Origin: Oreohelix idahoensis
Lineage: Eukaryota; Mollusca; Gastropoda; Stylommatophora; Oreohelicidae
Length of the DNA: 64,000 bases
Direction of reading: 5' to 3'
NCBI GenBank assembly: GCA_024509875.1
Contig: JAMPIV010008531.1
Span: forward strand, 868,001 to 932,000
Notes under the pieces: model-generated
Told to the model about the DNA's origin: nothing
The model's input: the letters and a program-made list of their open reading frames with translations, nothing else
Database searches by the model: none
Shown: positions 43,399-55,623 of the stretch, piece by piece
How the letters are laid out: each line of letters opens with the position of its first letter
How positions within the stretch are numbered: the stretch's first letter is position 1
Program-made: the position numbers and the translations under genes

Positions 43399-45983
43399 TG
43401 TCACGTAGGGTTTATATTCATTTAATTTCCTACATTTTCTTCCTATTTGTTCACCCAAATTCTCTCTTTTATTATCTCTGTATTTCATTTTTCCTGTATA
43501 TTTTTCATCCATTCGTTTTGCGAATATTATTCTCATATAATTCGCAAACTTTACCTGTTTCTTTCTCTTAAACTGAGAATCGCGCTAGGACGATATTACG
43601 TAGATGTCAGGGCTGCAGGGCGTCATAAGGCGTGATAAGTCGGTTCGCTGAACACAGGACGTAGCAAATCGTCTACATTCTCACCGAGCGCGCGAGCTTC
43701 TTCTCGGCATTAGTCCCGGTGAGGTGTGATACTTTACATCTGCACCGGGCAGTATCCAGACATTTGGCTGGAAAATCCCAAACTGACACGGCGCTCACTT
43801 GGGCAATGGAGTCAGGCTGTCTGGGATTTGAAACTGACACGCGTACATCGTGGTCAGTAGGTGACAGTTACGACACGCGTTAAGCGGACGTAAATGTTGG
43901 GAGTAGGGGAGATAATTTCGCTTGGCGAAATAAGTTTGGGCCCTTTGTCTGATTTTAAGATATTGGCCAAGTTTGAAACTTTAATTTCATTCTCGCTCAT
44001 AGACTCCACAGTAGATAGGTCGCTCGAAAAACAGAATAGCTGTTAGCGAAGATCTCAGTTTGTTTCGGCAATTTGTCGAACTTCTAGACTTCCAGAAATA
44101 TTTTCAGCAATTTTATTCTTAAGTTGTGCGACTACCTGTAATTCTGTGGTTGAGGTAATTAATATGATAGATATATAGATTGTGTGAGTGTTAAAGTGTT
44201 AAATCGCTTAATTCATTTAAATCTAATTTCTTTAGCGCAGAAGAGAAATAAAGTGGTAGGCTATTATATTTTCTAGGGAAGCATTCAGTGGAAAGCAGAC
44301 TAATTAAAATTTCTAGCTTATAACGGCAATTGTAGCTATTTATAAATTTAATTTAACTGCTAATACTCAGTCGAGTGTATTTTTCTAAACTAACGTATAA
44401 ACTCTAGAATCCAGCCTCATGAATGATGACGGGATACGCACGTGTTCCTAATTTATGAGGAATGCTGATTTTTAAATATAACTTACGTCACGGGAAGTTT
44501 AAATGATAAGCAAAGCTCTCTGCTTGCAAGTTTAAATGTAAGTTTTAACCAGTACAGATTCTGTTTATTATATTATATGTGTTATTTTTCCTCCACACAG
44601 TGAAAGTTTTGGGGTGACCCTAACTTTACCAGCACCTAGTAGTAGTTTCCATACTTGTGAAGAAATAGACAGTCCTTATTTTGAACCACGTGGGTTTTCT
44701 CAAGTAACACTGATCTGACGGTGCAAGTTAGACAGAAATACTAATATCCCTATAACGGGTTTTCAAAGACTGTAATGATAAATACTGGACCTTGGAGCCA
44801 GCACTTAATTTCTTCTAGAAACTCTATATAATTTGCTGCCTGGCGGCGTGAATATTAACAATCATTTCCCGACTAGATTATATCTTGTGGACAAATCTGT
44901 GGTGTGACTAAAGTGAATCCTATACTGAGGGAAGGCACCGACCTGACATTCATCATTTTTTTTAGAAACCTACGCTATTGACACTGTGCTCTGTTAACTC
45001 CCGCGCCTGGAATAATTGTTAGGTGACTTAATCAGACATTTGAACAAATTTGCATACCCAAGTAGTCGTTCCCGGAGACTCCAAGTTAAACAGGTCTTTT
45101 GGAACTGGGGACTTCTTGGCAGTAGACTGCATTTTTTGAGTCTGTGTGAAAATCTAAAATCAATGTGTTCCAAGAGGCAGCAAGCAAAGTCGTGAGTACT
45201 AGTGTGAGAAGCCATGGCGGAATGAATGAGTGTACGCTGGTTTGAGTGATATTTTTCACTATTATATCTTTGACACCCTGTTGCTGTCCTATTTGTTTTT
45301 TTCAATCTGCATAATTTGTTGCTAAGGCTAGAGTTCTTGTGTTTTTGTCTTAGGTTAAATCAGATTTTTTTCAAACTCTGTGCATATAATTACGAGATAA
45401 AACAAAGACAACTCTTAGACTCAAACCCTATGTATCTGTGACTCGGGCGCCAAAATCTGTTCTCTTAACGGGGCCGGGCTAAACCTAGAGTTAACACTAT
45501 AACGGGGCTATCATCCTTGCAACATTCCTTGATTTTTTATGACTATGTGTATATGTATTTTCCTTGATGTACTTTCTTTGATGTTGTGAGCCGATTTTTT
45601 CCTGATATTAAAATCGCTCTTGAACTAAACAATCGTGTTTGGTCAGCTCGTTCTAGATAATATATATATCATTGTTATAGTTTTCCCACGTCTGTGTGTT
45701 TACCTGTCGTCACGTGTATGTGCGTGCCTGTGAGTGATAGAAATATACGTAATATGTATATTGGTGTAGTCTGTCTGACGCTGTAACAACTGTTGTAGAA
45801 GATAGGTGAGAGAGAGAAGAATTCTTTTCGCTTTCAGAGACAGCCACTATATCAAAATCTATCATCTCACGTGTGTGGAAATTCTATTACCTTTCACTAA
45901 CTCTCACTGAGTCTATCACCTATTCAAACCTATTCAGAAGGGACCAAACCTAGTCTTAATTCTCCTATCGGAAATCTACGACA
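43399..45983 (+). repeat. 5' LTR (2585 bases)
   Basis: TG...CA ends and a 5-bp duplication outside. Unusually long for a Ty3-type LTR. Short open frames inside appear in both LTRs and show no family motif. An imperfect repeat of the sequence at the LTR/leader junction (CTACGACAAATGAGGGCTCG and GTACGACAAACGTGGACTCG) lies at 45976 and 46030. Confidence 0.95.
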
Positions 45984-46736
45984 AATGAGGGCTCGTTTCC
46001 GGTCTTTGAACTTAGAATAGGAAGACGAGTACGACAAACGTGGACTCGTCTATCTGGATTTTGAACTTAAGATTCTGTATTCTGATATAGAGTAAGAGTG
46101 TGATGTCTTGTGAGTTGTTATATCTTTAAAATAATTACCCCCTAGACTAGCGATCTGTTTACGGGCGTGCTGACCACACAAACTAATAAGTTTTTTTTTT
46201 TCCACAGCATCTTTGAATAATATACATTTTGGTTACAGGTTGATTTTGTCGGGATATATGTTAACTGCTGATTGTAATACTAAATGCTGGTAAAGTGGTG
46301 AGTGTATAACATTCACTGGGTACTGAGGCAGAACGGCGTTTGAACTAAGTTAAGGAGTGTGTTTCGGACTTTTTTGTCCAGATTAATTCCCTCCCTTACC
46401 CGATCTGACTTCAGGGGCGAACTTATAGTGGATTTTTAAAAATTAAGGGATTATTTTTCTCTTTAATTTTTGCAATATTCTTTTGCTTTTCCACTGTAGC
46501 AACTTATTTTTCAGTTGTAATCTTAACTACCATTTATTTGGCGTAGTCGTGTTTTGCATTGAGTGCTTTATTGCCGATAATAGCAGCGATAGTTAGATTT
46601 TATTTTGGAGGAGGTATCCCAGGGTTAAGGATATCATCTTTTGATTTTTGGTAATTTTTTTTTCTCGTAAGTGGTAGGAACCAGTGTATTCTTTTTCCTA
46701 TTTTCTATCTCCACGTGTCTCAGTCACTGACATAAT

Positions 46737-49700
46737 ATGGCCGAGAGGGCAAAGCTTAGACAACTTCTCAGGGACGAAGCGAGAGAGGAGGGACTGGAAG
46801 GAGAGGAAGCGAAAGCTTTTGTCAGAAAGAAGAAGAAGCTAGGAGGAAAGAAGCGGAAGACCGGCTATTACAGCAGAGAAGATGGATGAGGAAATGGGAA
46901 ATCCGCAGGGAGAGAGAAAAAGAGAAGGAGAGACAGCATGAGAAGGAGAGGGAGGAGAGACAGCATGAGAAGGAGAGGGAGGAGAGACAGCATGAGGAAA
47001 GAGAAAATGAGCAACGACGACAGCATGAGCTGGCGCTTAAGACTCTAGAGTTCCAAAGCCGTGGTGCTGCCTCTACCTCCAGCAATGGAGAGTCTTCTCC
47101 TCATTCTTCCTTAACTGACCCTGCTAACACTCAATCTCTTCAACTAAATGCTATGTCTTTCACTCTTGAATCTTTTCCTTGTCCAAATGAGAAGATTGAC
47201 ACATGGTTAGAAAAATTTGAGAAAATTGCAACTCTGTACGGGTTAGAGAGGTCGCGTTGGAATATGAAACTTTCCCAGGCCCTAAAAGGTTCTGCTTATG
47301 ATGTTTATTCTAAGCTGGAAAGTAGCCAACAAGACGACTACGATGTGTTGAAGAAAGCGTTACTGGAGCGCTTTGAAATGAACGCTCGCAAGTTTTTGCA
47401 ACTGTTTCGCAACAGCCGGAAAGAGAATTCTGAAACTTTTCACCAGTTCTCATCTCGTCTTAAGGGATATCTAACAAAGTGCCTTGAGCTTTCGCAGCTC
47501 CCCTCTACCTATGAAGGTCTTGAGGAACTTGTTCTAACTGAACAAATAAAGAACACTTTGTCTGCTGATACCCGGAGATTTCTCGCTGAGCAGGGGGCAG
47601 AAAAACTTGAAGACATTTTGGAAAAGTCTGAGCGTTATCACAATGCGCTGGCTGAACTACCGGCCACAAAGCGGAAACCGACAGAGGAGCATTTTCGAAA
47701 ACATAACCTAGAGCAATCTTCTCAGGCTTCTAACCAAAACAACCACAGAGAAACTGGACCTCAAAACCCCCCTCCTGAAAAATCCAAGTTCTACAAGAAC
47801 AAGTACCCCAACCACCCCAAACAGTCTGATCAACCCGACCGCCCTACATGGCAGCGTAGCCAGAAAGGACAAGGTGGCAAAGGGAGAACCCCTGAGCACG
47901 GGACATATGATCAGACCGAGCACACCGAGCCTAAACGCATCGGATGCTTATTGACAGTCTCGCAAGGCGGAATTATTGACAGTGATTCCCAACCTGTTGG
48001 GGATAGACCCTCAACGCGAGGTACTGTTACTTTGAACGGTTCTCAAACTTCTTGCTTATTTGACACGGGGCTTTCTTACGATTGCATTGTTGCCAGAAAC
48101 CTGGTCAAACCCGGTCAAGAGACAGCAGAGACCGTCCAACTTTGTGGAGTTCGTAAGAGTGATGCACCTACAGCGCTTCCCATCGCATTGGTGGAGATAC
48201 ACTCTGACTTTGTCAGAGGCGTGATCAAAGCGGCTGTTATGGATGATCCCATCTACCCAGTCATACTTGGCGGGAGATACGTGTGTATTGGGAAACCGGA
48301 AGAGCCGATTGTGGCAGCAGTAACTACAAGAGGGCAAACCAAGAAGGAACGGGAGCCTGCGCCAAATTTGTTACCTATGGAACTTAAAGAAGCGCAATAC
48401 AAGGACCCTACTTTGGCACCCTGCTTTAGGAAACTGCCCATGGCTAAGGAACCCAAACAGCACGGGGACATTTTTTCTGAGGATGGCGTACTTTATCGGA
48501 GAACGGGCAAGCCTGACCAAGGTTACAACCAGCTCCTAGTACCGAAACAGTACAGAAGCCAAATCCTAGAAATGGGGCACTCTCTTCCCTTTAGCGGACA
48601 TATGGGACAGAACGCCACAAACCAACGTATAACCACTCATTATTGGTGGCCTGGAGTGAATACTGATATTATCAGATATGTCAAATCCTGTGCCCAGTGC
48701 CAACGTGTACCACCCAAGCAACGGACCCCCCCAGTCCACATGGGTGAAATGCCAATAATGGGAACACCATTCGAACGGGTTGTGATCGACATTTTAGGGC
48801 CTTTCGAAAGGACTAAAAGAAGGAACAGGTTCATCCTGACCTTAGTCGATACATGCACTTTATGGGCAGAAGCTATCCCGCTAACATGCGCAGATGCCAA
48901 GCATGTCGCAGAAGCCCTCGTGCAGATTTTCACTCGGTTGGGATTCCCTCAGCAAGTGTTGACGGATAATGGATCTCCATACCGAAACCTGTTGATGGAT
49001 GAGATCGTTAAGATCTTGAGGACCCAACACATCCACACTAAGCCATATACTCCGGCGGGAAATGGGCTCGTGGAACGTGCTAATGGAAACCTCACCATGA
49101 TGCTAAGTAAGCTGGCACAAGTGAAACCTGAAGATTGGGATCTCTGTATTCCTGCAGCATTATTTGGCTACAGAGAATCTCCTCATACTTCCACAGGATT
49201 TCCGCCAGCTACACTCTTATTTGGCAGACCCATTAAGGGCCCGCTTGAAGCCTTACTTCAGTCTCTGACAGACGAGAAGGCGGATGAGACAGTCGTCTCA
49301 GCAAGTAAATATGTGTCGGTTTTAAAGGAACGGTTGAAACTAGGGTGGGACCTAGCAACGACTAACTTTAAGCGAGCACGCACCAAGCACGCTAACCGAT
49401 ACAGGAAAGTCGCGGAAGAGAGAGAACTGGAAGCAGGAGAGAAAGTTTTGGTGTTGCTCCCTACCGAGAACAACCAACTGAAGATCGGATGGCAAGGGCC
49501 GTTTACCGTCCTGAAAAAGATTTCTAAGGCTAACTACCAGATCTCTATTGAAGGAAAGGAGAAGGTTTTCCATTTAAATCTCTTAAAGAGATACTTGGAA
49601 AAACCAGTGCCAACCTCCGACCATCTCCTGACGATCGCCAAAACTGACGAAGATGATGATAGTGGCAGGGATATTCCACCGCTATCACAGGAAATCTTTC

Positions 49701-49786
49701 AAAAATGTCAGAAGCGGCGACGCTCTTTCAAGCGCGCATATGAGACATTCCAGGGGAAGGAAACTTTGAGGAGTGGACTTGAGTAG
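46737..49786 (+). CDS. Gag-protease-integrase polyprotein
   Basis: An ATG at 46737 (MAERAKLRQLLRDEAREEG) begins Gag in one frame; a one-base shift near 46820 leads into the long frame open from before 46886 to 49786 (966 codons from 46886). It has a Glu/Arg coiled coil with REERQHEKE repeats (residues 1-50), capsid-like sequence (SFPCPNEKIDTWLEKFEKIA, YDVLKKALLERFE), a Lys/Pro-rich linker without CCHC knuckle, protease CLFDTGLSYDCIV (DTG near residue 391) and integrase. Integrase shows HSLPFSGHMG with CAQCQ (HHCC finger, about 563-607) and catalytic VVIDILGPF, VLTDNGSPY, GLVERANG, with 35 residues between second Asp and Glu. YWWPG and a C-terminal FHLNLLKRY motif also fit. No RT is present. 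Protease-integrase adjacency recalls Gmr1-type pol order, or an internal deletion. Confidence 0.9.
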
Positions 49787-49898
49787 GAATTGGACAGAGA
49801 TGGAGGGGGAAGAGGAGAGGGAAGAAGACAGACACCCCGAAGCTACGGTTATAGGAAATTAAACTCCATAACGTAGACATGGAGTGCTTCCATATCTT

Positions 49899-49910
49899 AA
49901 AGGGGGGAGG
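49899..49910 (+). promoter_or_regulatory. Polypurine tract
   Basis: AAAGGGGGGAGG lies three bases before the 3' LTR, the expected place for plus-strand DNA priming. Confidence 0.85.
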
Positions 49911-49913
49911 CTC

Positions 49914-52388
49914 TGTCACGTAGGGTTTATATTCATTTAATTTCCTACATTTTCTTCCTATTTGTTCACCCAAATTCTCTCTTTTATTATCTCTGTATTT
50001 CATTTTTCCTGTATATTTTTCATCCATTCGTTTTGCGAATATTATTCTCATATAATTCGCAAACTTTACCTTTTTCCTTTCTCTTAAACTGAGAATCGCG
50101 CTAGGACGATATTACGTAGATGTCAGGGCTGCAGGGCGTCATAAGGCGTGATAAGTCGGTTCGCTGAACACAGGACGTAGCAAATCGTCTACATTCTCAC
50201 CGAGCGCGCGAGCTTCTTCTCGGCATTAGTCCCGGTGAGGTGTGATACTTTACATCTGCACCGGGCAGTATCCAGACATTTGGCTGGAAAATCCCAAACT
50301 GACACGGCGCTCACTTGGGCAATGGAGTCAGGCTGTCTGGGATTTGAAACTGACACGCGTACATCGTGGTCAGTAGGTGACAGTTACGACACGCGTTAAG
50401 CGGACGTAAATGTTGGGAGTAGGGGAGATAATTTCGCTTGGCGAAATAAGTTTGGGCCCTTTGTCTGATTTTAAGATATTGGCCAAGTTTGAAACTTTAA
50501 TTTCATTCTCGCTCATAGACTCCACAGTAGATAGGTCGCTCGAAAAACAGAATAGCTGTTAGCGAAGATCTCAGTTTGTTTCGGCAATTTGTCGAACTTC
50601 TAGACTTCCAGAAATATTTTCAGCAATTTTATTCTTAAGTTGTGCGACTACCTGTAATTCTGTGGTTGAGGTAATTAATATGATAGATATATAGATTGTG
50701 TGAGTGTTAAAGTGTTAAATCGCTTAATTCATTTAAATCTAATTTCTTTAGCGCAGAAGAGAAATAAAGTGGTAGGCTATTATATTTTCTAGGGAAGCAT
50801 TCAGTGGAAAGCAGACTAATTAAAATTTCTAGCTTATAACGGCAATTGTAGCTATTTATAAATTTAATTTAACTGCTAATACTCAGTCGAGTGTATTTTT
50901 CTAAACTAACGTATAAACTCTAGAATCCAGCCTCATGAATGATGACGGGATACGCACGTGTTCCTAATTTATGAGGAATGCTGATTTTTAAATATAACTT
51001 ACGTCACGGGAAGTTTAAATGATAAGCAAAGCTCTCTGCTTGCAAGTTTAAATGTAAGTTTTAACCAGTACAGATTCTGTTTATTATATTATATGTGTTA
51101 TTTTTCCTCCACACAGTGAAAGTTTTGGGGTGACCCTAACTTTACCAGCACCTAGTAGTAGTTTCCATACTTGTGAAGAAATAGACAGTCCTTATTTTGA
51201 ACCACGTGGGTTTTCTCAAGTAACACTGATCTGACGGTGCAAGTTAGACAGAAATACTAATATCCCTATAACGGGTTTTCAAAGACTGTAATGATAAATA
51301 CTGGACCTTGGAGCCAGCACTTAATTTCTTCTAGAAACTCTATATAATTTGCTGCCTGGCGGCGTGAATATTAACAATCATTTCCCGACTAGATTATATC
51401 TTGTGGACAAATCTGTGGTGTGACTAAAGTGAATCCTATACTGAGGGAAGGCACCGACCTGACATTCATCATTTTTTTTAGAAACCTACGCTATTGACAC
51501 TGTGCTCTGTTAACTCCCGCGCCTGGAATAATTGTTAGGTGACTTAATCAGACATTTGAACAAATTTGCATACCCAAGTAGTCGTTCCCGGAGACTCCAA
51601 GTTAAACAGGTCTTTTGGAACTGGGGACTTCTTGGCAGTAGACTGCATTTTTTGAGTCTGTGTGAAAATCTAAAAATCAATGTGTTCCAAGAGGCAGCAA
51701 GCAAAGTCGTGAGTACTAGTGTGAGAAGCCATGGCGGAATGAATGAGTGTACGCTGGTTTGAGTGATATTTTTCACTATTATATCTTTGACACCCTGTTG
51801 CTGTCCTATTTGTTTTTTTCAATCTGCATAATTTGTTGCTAAGGCTAGAGTTCTTGTGTTTTTGTCTTAGGTTAAATCAGATTTTTTTCAAACTCTGTGC
51901 ATATAATTACGAGATAAAACAAAGACAACTCTTAGACTCAAACCCTATGTATCTGTGACTCGGGCGCCAAAATCTGTTCTCTTAACGGGGCCGGGCTAAA
52001 CCTAGAGTTAACACTATAACGGGGCTATCATCCTTGCAACATTCCTTGATTTTTTATGACTATGTGTATATGTATTTTCCTTGATGTACTTTCTTTGATG
52101 TTGTGAGCCGATTTTTTCCTGATATTAAAATCGCTCTTGAACTAAACAATCGTGTTTGGTCAGCTCGTTCTAGATAATATATATATCAATTGTTATAGTT
52201 TTCCCACGTCTGTGTGTTTACCTGTCGTCACGTGTATGTGCGTGCCTATGAGTGATAGAATATCTATCATCTCACGTGTGTGGAAATTCTATTACCTTTC
52301 ACTAACTCTCACTGAGTCTATCACCTATTCAAACCTATTCAGAAGGGACCAAACCTAGTCTTAATTCTCCTATCGGAAATCTACGACA
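49914..52388 (+). repeat. 3' LTR (2475 bases)
   Basis: Matches the 5' LTR nearly base for base, except for a deletion of about 110 bases after GTGATAGAA (near 52260), which removes sequence corresponding to about 45743-45850. Confidence 0.95.
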
Positions 52389-52393
52389 TCTTC

Positions 52394-52615
52394 TCTTTAA
52401 CATATTTGATTAATTATAATTGACATTATCGTTATCGACGTTTGAATAGGTAGTCATTGTGCATCCACAGGTAAATATGAATACTCAAGTTTAGGAGCAA
52501 AAGTGCATCCTGTGTTTGACAGAACGGATTTATTTTCAAACGAAAGGGTCTCTCATTGTAACCTTGTTTTGTCTAAAAACATTACCAAGAAAGAGGTAAC
52601 TGTGATAGACTAAGT
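52394..52615. other. Unassigned sequence
   Basis: Short AT-rich flank of the long-LTR element; nothing recognised. Confidence 0.4.
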
Positions 52616-52882
52616 CTTCTTCTTCCGTCCTTAGCCACCGACCGTCAAAGTAGTCAGTGGCCATTACGCCTAGTGGCGTCTTAAGGCAACAGCAGATAGG
52701 TTTTCTTTGCCATTGTTTCCCATCACGCCTATTGGCGTCTTTAGGGCAACGGCAAATCAATCCATCTGCTGTTGTTTCCGTAATCGAAGTGACTGGCAAA
52801 CGGGTGATCAGCCCATTGGTGATAGACTAAGTACGGCAGATAATTTGAGGAAAGGTGATCCAATTAAAAAAAAAAAAAAAAA
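52616..52882 (+). mobile_element. SINE-like family S2, copy 2, with poly-A
   Basis: The series TCTTCTTCTTCCGTCC, TTAGCCACCGACCGTC, two CATTACGCC/CATCACGCC blocks and GTTTCCGTAATCG is shared with 31199-31545. It ends in about 18 A (52865-52882). No clear A/B boxes are preserved. Confidence 0.6.
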
Positions 52883-53708
52883 AGGCAAAGGTAGTCACAT
52901 AGTAGATACTGTCGTAGGGGAGTCAAGTAGTAGAAACTTGATCTGTAGTAGGTCTCTGCAGTATGAGGTCGAGTCAGCAGTTCCCTTCCGCGTGCACTTA
53001 CATTATAACACATTATGTGCCTACATTTCCTAAATAAAACTTCTTTTTTTTTTTTCAAGAGAACAAAGAGCATGCTGTAGAAATATCATCTAAACTCTGT
53101 ACTCCATGAAAATACGTGAATGAATGACCCTTATTTCTTTCCTTAAGAAACACGGGACCACCAGTACAGATAGCCAACCCTTTGCAGGAATCCTGCTTCT
53201 ACAGTCGTGGTTTATGAAGTATTGTCTTACAATGTGAGATTGCTAGCACCACGCGCAGCCCCGCTTTTGGTTACATAATTCGTGAGAGCAGTGGTCCAAT
53301 TACTTTCACTACCTCAGACTCACGGGAACCAAGCGAGGATACATCAAGGGAATGATGGAATTGAAAAAAGTCTTCTTTCTTTTATCCATCATATCTTTTG
53401 ACTTTTTTGTATTGCAACATATTTTGCATGTAGTCACATAGTGTGTTACATGCTTTCATTCACTCGAACCCCAGCTCTTAAAGCTCAATCCCAGTTTTGC
53501 ATGCCGGGTAACAATTTTAGCCATCATCAAGTATAAAGCCCGGTTGTGAATACCATGTGACGAATTCATCGCTTGCCGCGCCGCTAAGCAAAAATCATCA
53601 GACAGAACAGTGCTTTAAGCAATCTGATAATTATTGTTCATTCATTCTTTTTTTTTTAAATTTAATTCAAAACATAAATCTGTTTCGACTGATCCGTTTC
53701 AGGTGATA
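52883..53708. other. Mostly unassigned sequence
   Basis: 52900-52950 has a short stretch (ACTGTCGTAGGGGA, AGTAGAAACTTGATCTG) related to the SINE-like element at 38646. Nothing else is recognised. Confidence 0.4.
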
Positions 53709-53721
53709 CTATATCTAATTT

Positions 53722-53984
53722 GGAGCCGCGGTAGCACAGTGGTTAGTGTACTGGTTTCCTAGCTCGGTGGTCCATGGTTCAATCCCCAGTTGAAGTGGGA
53801 ATTTTTAGACTGCAAACGGCTCCGGGGTCCACCCAGCCTCATGAATTGGGTACCAGAGCAACTCTGGGAAGGTTAATGCGGCCGGCATGATGCTGACCAC
53901 ATCACCCCTAGTGTGCCGATGGTCGAGAAAATATGGGCCTAACACCATATTCCCAATATGCCACAATGGGCGTGTAACGGGATC
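53722..53984 (+). mobile_element. tRNA-derived SINE, family S1, with TSD
   Basis: The head GAGCCGCGGTAGCACAGTGG has an A box TAGCACAGTGG (53732-53742) and a B box GGTTCAATCC (53776-53785). The body ends GGGCGTGTAACGGGATCC. The flanks TATATCTAATTTGG (about 53710) and TATGTCTAATTTAGG (about 53986) look like a diverged target duplication. It is the same family as 4868-5140. The right-hand duplication was later entered by the hAT element that starts at 54002. Confidence 0.9.
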
Positions 53985-54001
53985 CTATGTCTAATTTAGG
54001 C

Positions 54002-55377
54002 TAGGGTTCCCATAATGTTTTGTTTAAAAACCGGGACATTTCCAAATTTTTACCTAAAAAACCTGGGACATTTTGTAAAAAAACGGGACATGTTAAAAAT
54101 TAAGGTAAAGCACAAATAAATCTATTATATATTATATGTTGCACTTAAAATAAGATACTGGTATAAAAATACACACATTAACTAACACAACTTCCACTTT
54201 AAAAAATAATTCTAAATTACAAACATACTTAATTAGAAAAATCGCACCTTTAAAAAATACACAATAGTAAAGTTTATATTTCAGATTCATCAGAATATTT
54301 ATCAGATTTATGGGCCTGTTCAAGAAGTTTCTTTTCTTCTGATATTTGGACATAGAACTCAGCACAAGAGAAATCCTTAAAATGGGTCTTTATAATGGTT
54401 AAAGCTTTCACTGTCTCAATTTTAAGTCTGTTTTTTTCGTCTGTCCAAAACACGTTCAACAGCTGCATTGGATCCTGGCAGTGCCAAACAAAAACTAACG
54501 AGGCATTTCAGGTTTTCAGCATTTATATCCTGCTTTGTAAAAGGAGCGAACATCTCACACCATTTTTCACTGACACTTTGATCCTCCACACATCAAATTT
54601 GCTTCCACAATATTTTTTCACACATGCAAACTCATCAAATAAGTCCTCTTCATTCACAGTAAAATTTGGTGACACTGTCTTCATGAATATGTAGCTTTCT
54701 TGGATGTTCTTCCAAGTGACAGACTCCTTTCCCTTAAATTGATCCAATCCATAGACTGAAGAGGCGTAAGAAATGGTGTACACCACTCCTGAATATATTC
54801 AATGCAGGTGTCATAGAAATCTACTGCATAGCTTTGAAACTTTTCAACTGTTATGTGTCCTGCTGTTACCCAAAACAGTTTTATATTCTGTATTGGTGAA
54901 TTCGCAAAATGATTTGAGTTCCTCAACTTGTACACAATAAATGTGGAAATGCTGGTAAATCTTGTTAATTATTAACTGAAGATCAATAGGTAAGCAATCC
55001 GCAGCAGTCTGCGCATCATTATGTATCACATGTGCAGGACAACCAATACCAATTAAATTGTTCACAGTGTTTTTTTGCATTTTGAAGTACAGATTATTCT
55101 GTCCCTTTCTCTTCTTTCCACAAAAGTTTGTATTTGTATTATCTGCTGATATAGCAATAACATTTTTAAGGAGATCTGACTTCTGTAACAATTCCACTGT
55201 AACCGGAAATTGATAAAGTAATACTACTAAAACACGGGAATAAAATCCGTTACCCTAAGATTTTTTTTTCAGGAAGGACCCTTAAAAAGCGGGACATTTG
55301 GAATAAATGCGGGACACCGGGACATTTTATAAAAAAACGGGACTGTCCCAGGAAAAACGGGACGAATGGGAACCCTA
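54002..55377 (-). mobile_element. Internally deleted hAT transposon
   Basis: The 12-base terminal inverted repeats TAGGGTTCCCAT and ATGGGAACCCTA are flanked by a perfect 8-bp duplication ATTTAGGC (53994-54001 and 55378-55385). Subterminal repeats of CGGGACATT occur at both ends. At 1376 bases it is about half the length of a transposase-bearing hAT. It carries only the C-terminal half of a decayed transposase. Confidence 0.97.
54274..55197 (-). pseudogene. hAT transposase, C-terminal half, decayed
   Basis: Minus-strand pieces in several frames. VIAISADNTNTNFCGKKRKG and LIGIGCPAHVIHNDAQTAAD match the DNCNTMFGG and VGCPAHVLNN blocks of 15235-16114. VEELKSFCEFTNTEYKTVLG follows, then scattered downstream blocks and the end VFWTDEKNRLKIETVKALTI. 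The N-terminal zinc finger and first Asp are missing. The ERLFS signature of the dimerisation region was not seen intact. Confidence 0.85.
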
Positions 55378-55391
55378 ATTTAGGCATTACA

Positions 55392-55414
55392 CCCCCCCCC
55401 CCCCCCCCCCCCCC
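55392..55414. repeat. Poly-C tract
   Basis: 23 C followed directly by a run of A. Confidence 0.95.
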
Positions 55415-55510
55415 AAAAAAAAATCTTATCTAGTTTGAGCTGGGACCGTGTCAGATTCTCAAGGTAATTATGTTTTGAACAAACAGAAAATTACGTTTTT
55501 TTCCCTTCAG

Positions 55511-55623
55511 ATTCAAAATGCAGTGCATGAAGTTGATTGCACGGCAGTTTTAGACGAACTTAATATTTTTACTGCATCTCTTTCTGTCGAAGGAGAAGGC
55601 ACGCTATTCTCACGAAAATGCAG
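55511..55623 (+). CDS. Possible internal host exon, unknown gene
   Basis: An acceptor with a strong pyrimidine tract (TTTTTTTCCCTTCAG, ending 55510) is followed by an open 113-base segment reading IQNAVHEVDCTAVLDELNIF and TASLSVEGEGTLFSRKC. It ends at CAG with GTTAGA after it, a modest donor. Composition and codon use look protein-like and no TE family matches. I do not recognise the protein. It lies on the same strand as the DSTYK-like exons but 48 kb away, and I see no DSTYK block that fits it. It could belong to any gene, or be a chance frame. Confidence 0.35.

Larger units (their letters stand above)
43399..52388 (+). mobile_element. LTR retrotransposon with 2.5-kb LTRs, gag-PR-IN, no RT
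   Basis: The LTRs (43399-45983 and 49914-52388) begin TGTCACGTAGGG and end CTACGACA. TCTTC flanks the element at 43394-43398 and 52389-52393. The internal 3.9 kb holds a leader (45984-46736), one long coding frame to 49786 and a polypurine tract. Coding order is Gag, protease, integrase. RT and RNase H are absent both between protease and integrase and after integrase. The LTRs are nearly identical apart from a deletion of about 110 bases in the right LTR (near 52260) and a few single-base changes, which points to recent insertion. RT would have to come from another copy. Confidence 0.9.

Noticed and set aside
44994..45305. Possible LTR-encoded protein on the minus strand (also at 51510-51776)
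   Set aside because: The two LTR copies differ by a one-base indel that changes the frame's start, and no family motif is present; conservation only reflects LTR identity.
46822..47085. Minus-strand Ser/Cys-rich frame
   Set aside because: It is the antisense of the REERQHEKE repeats of Gag and has no independent support.
53722..53800. tRNA gene
   Set aside because: A and B boxes are present but the stems cannot be closed as a tRNA, and the element continues for 180 bases with a tail and target duplications, so it is a SINE head.
55511..55623. Assignment of the exon-like segment to DSTYK
   Set aside because: The peptide does not match any DSTYK block I can recall, so strand agreement alone is not enough.
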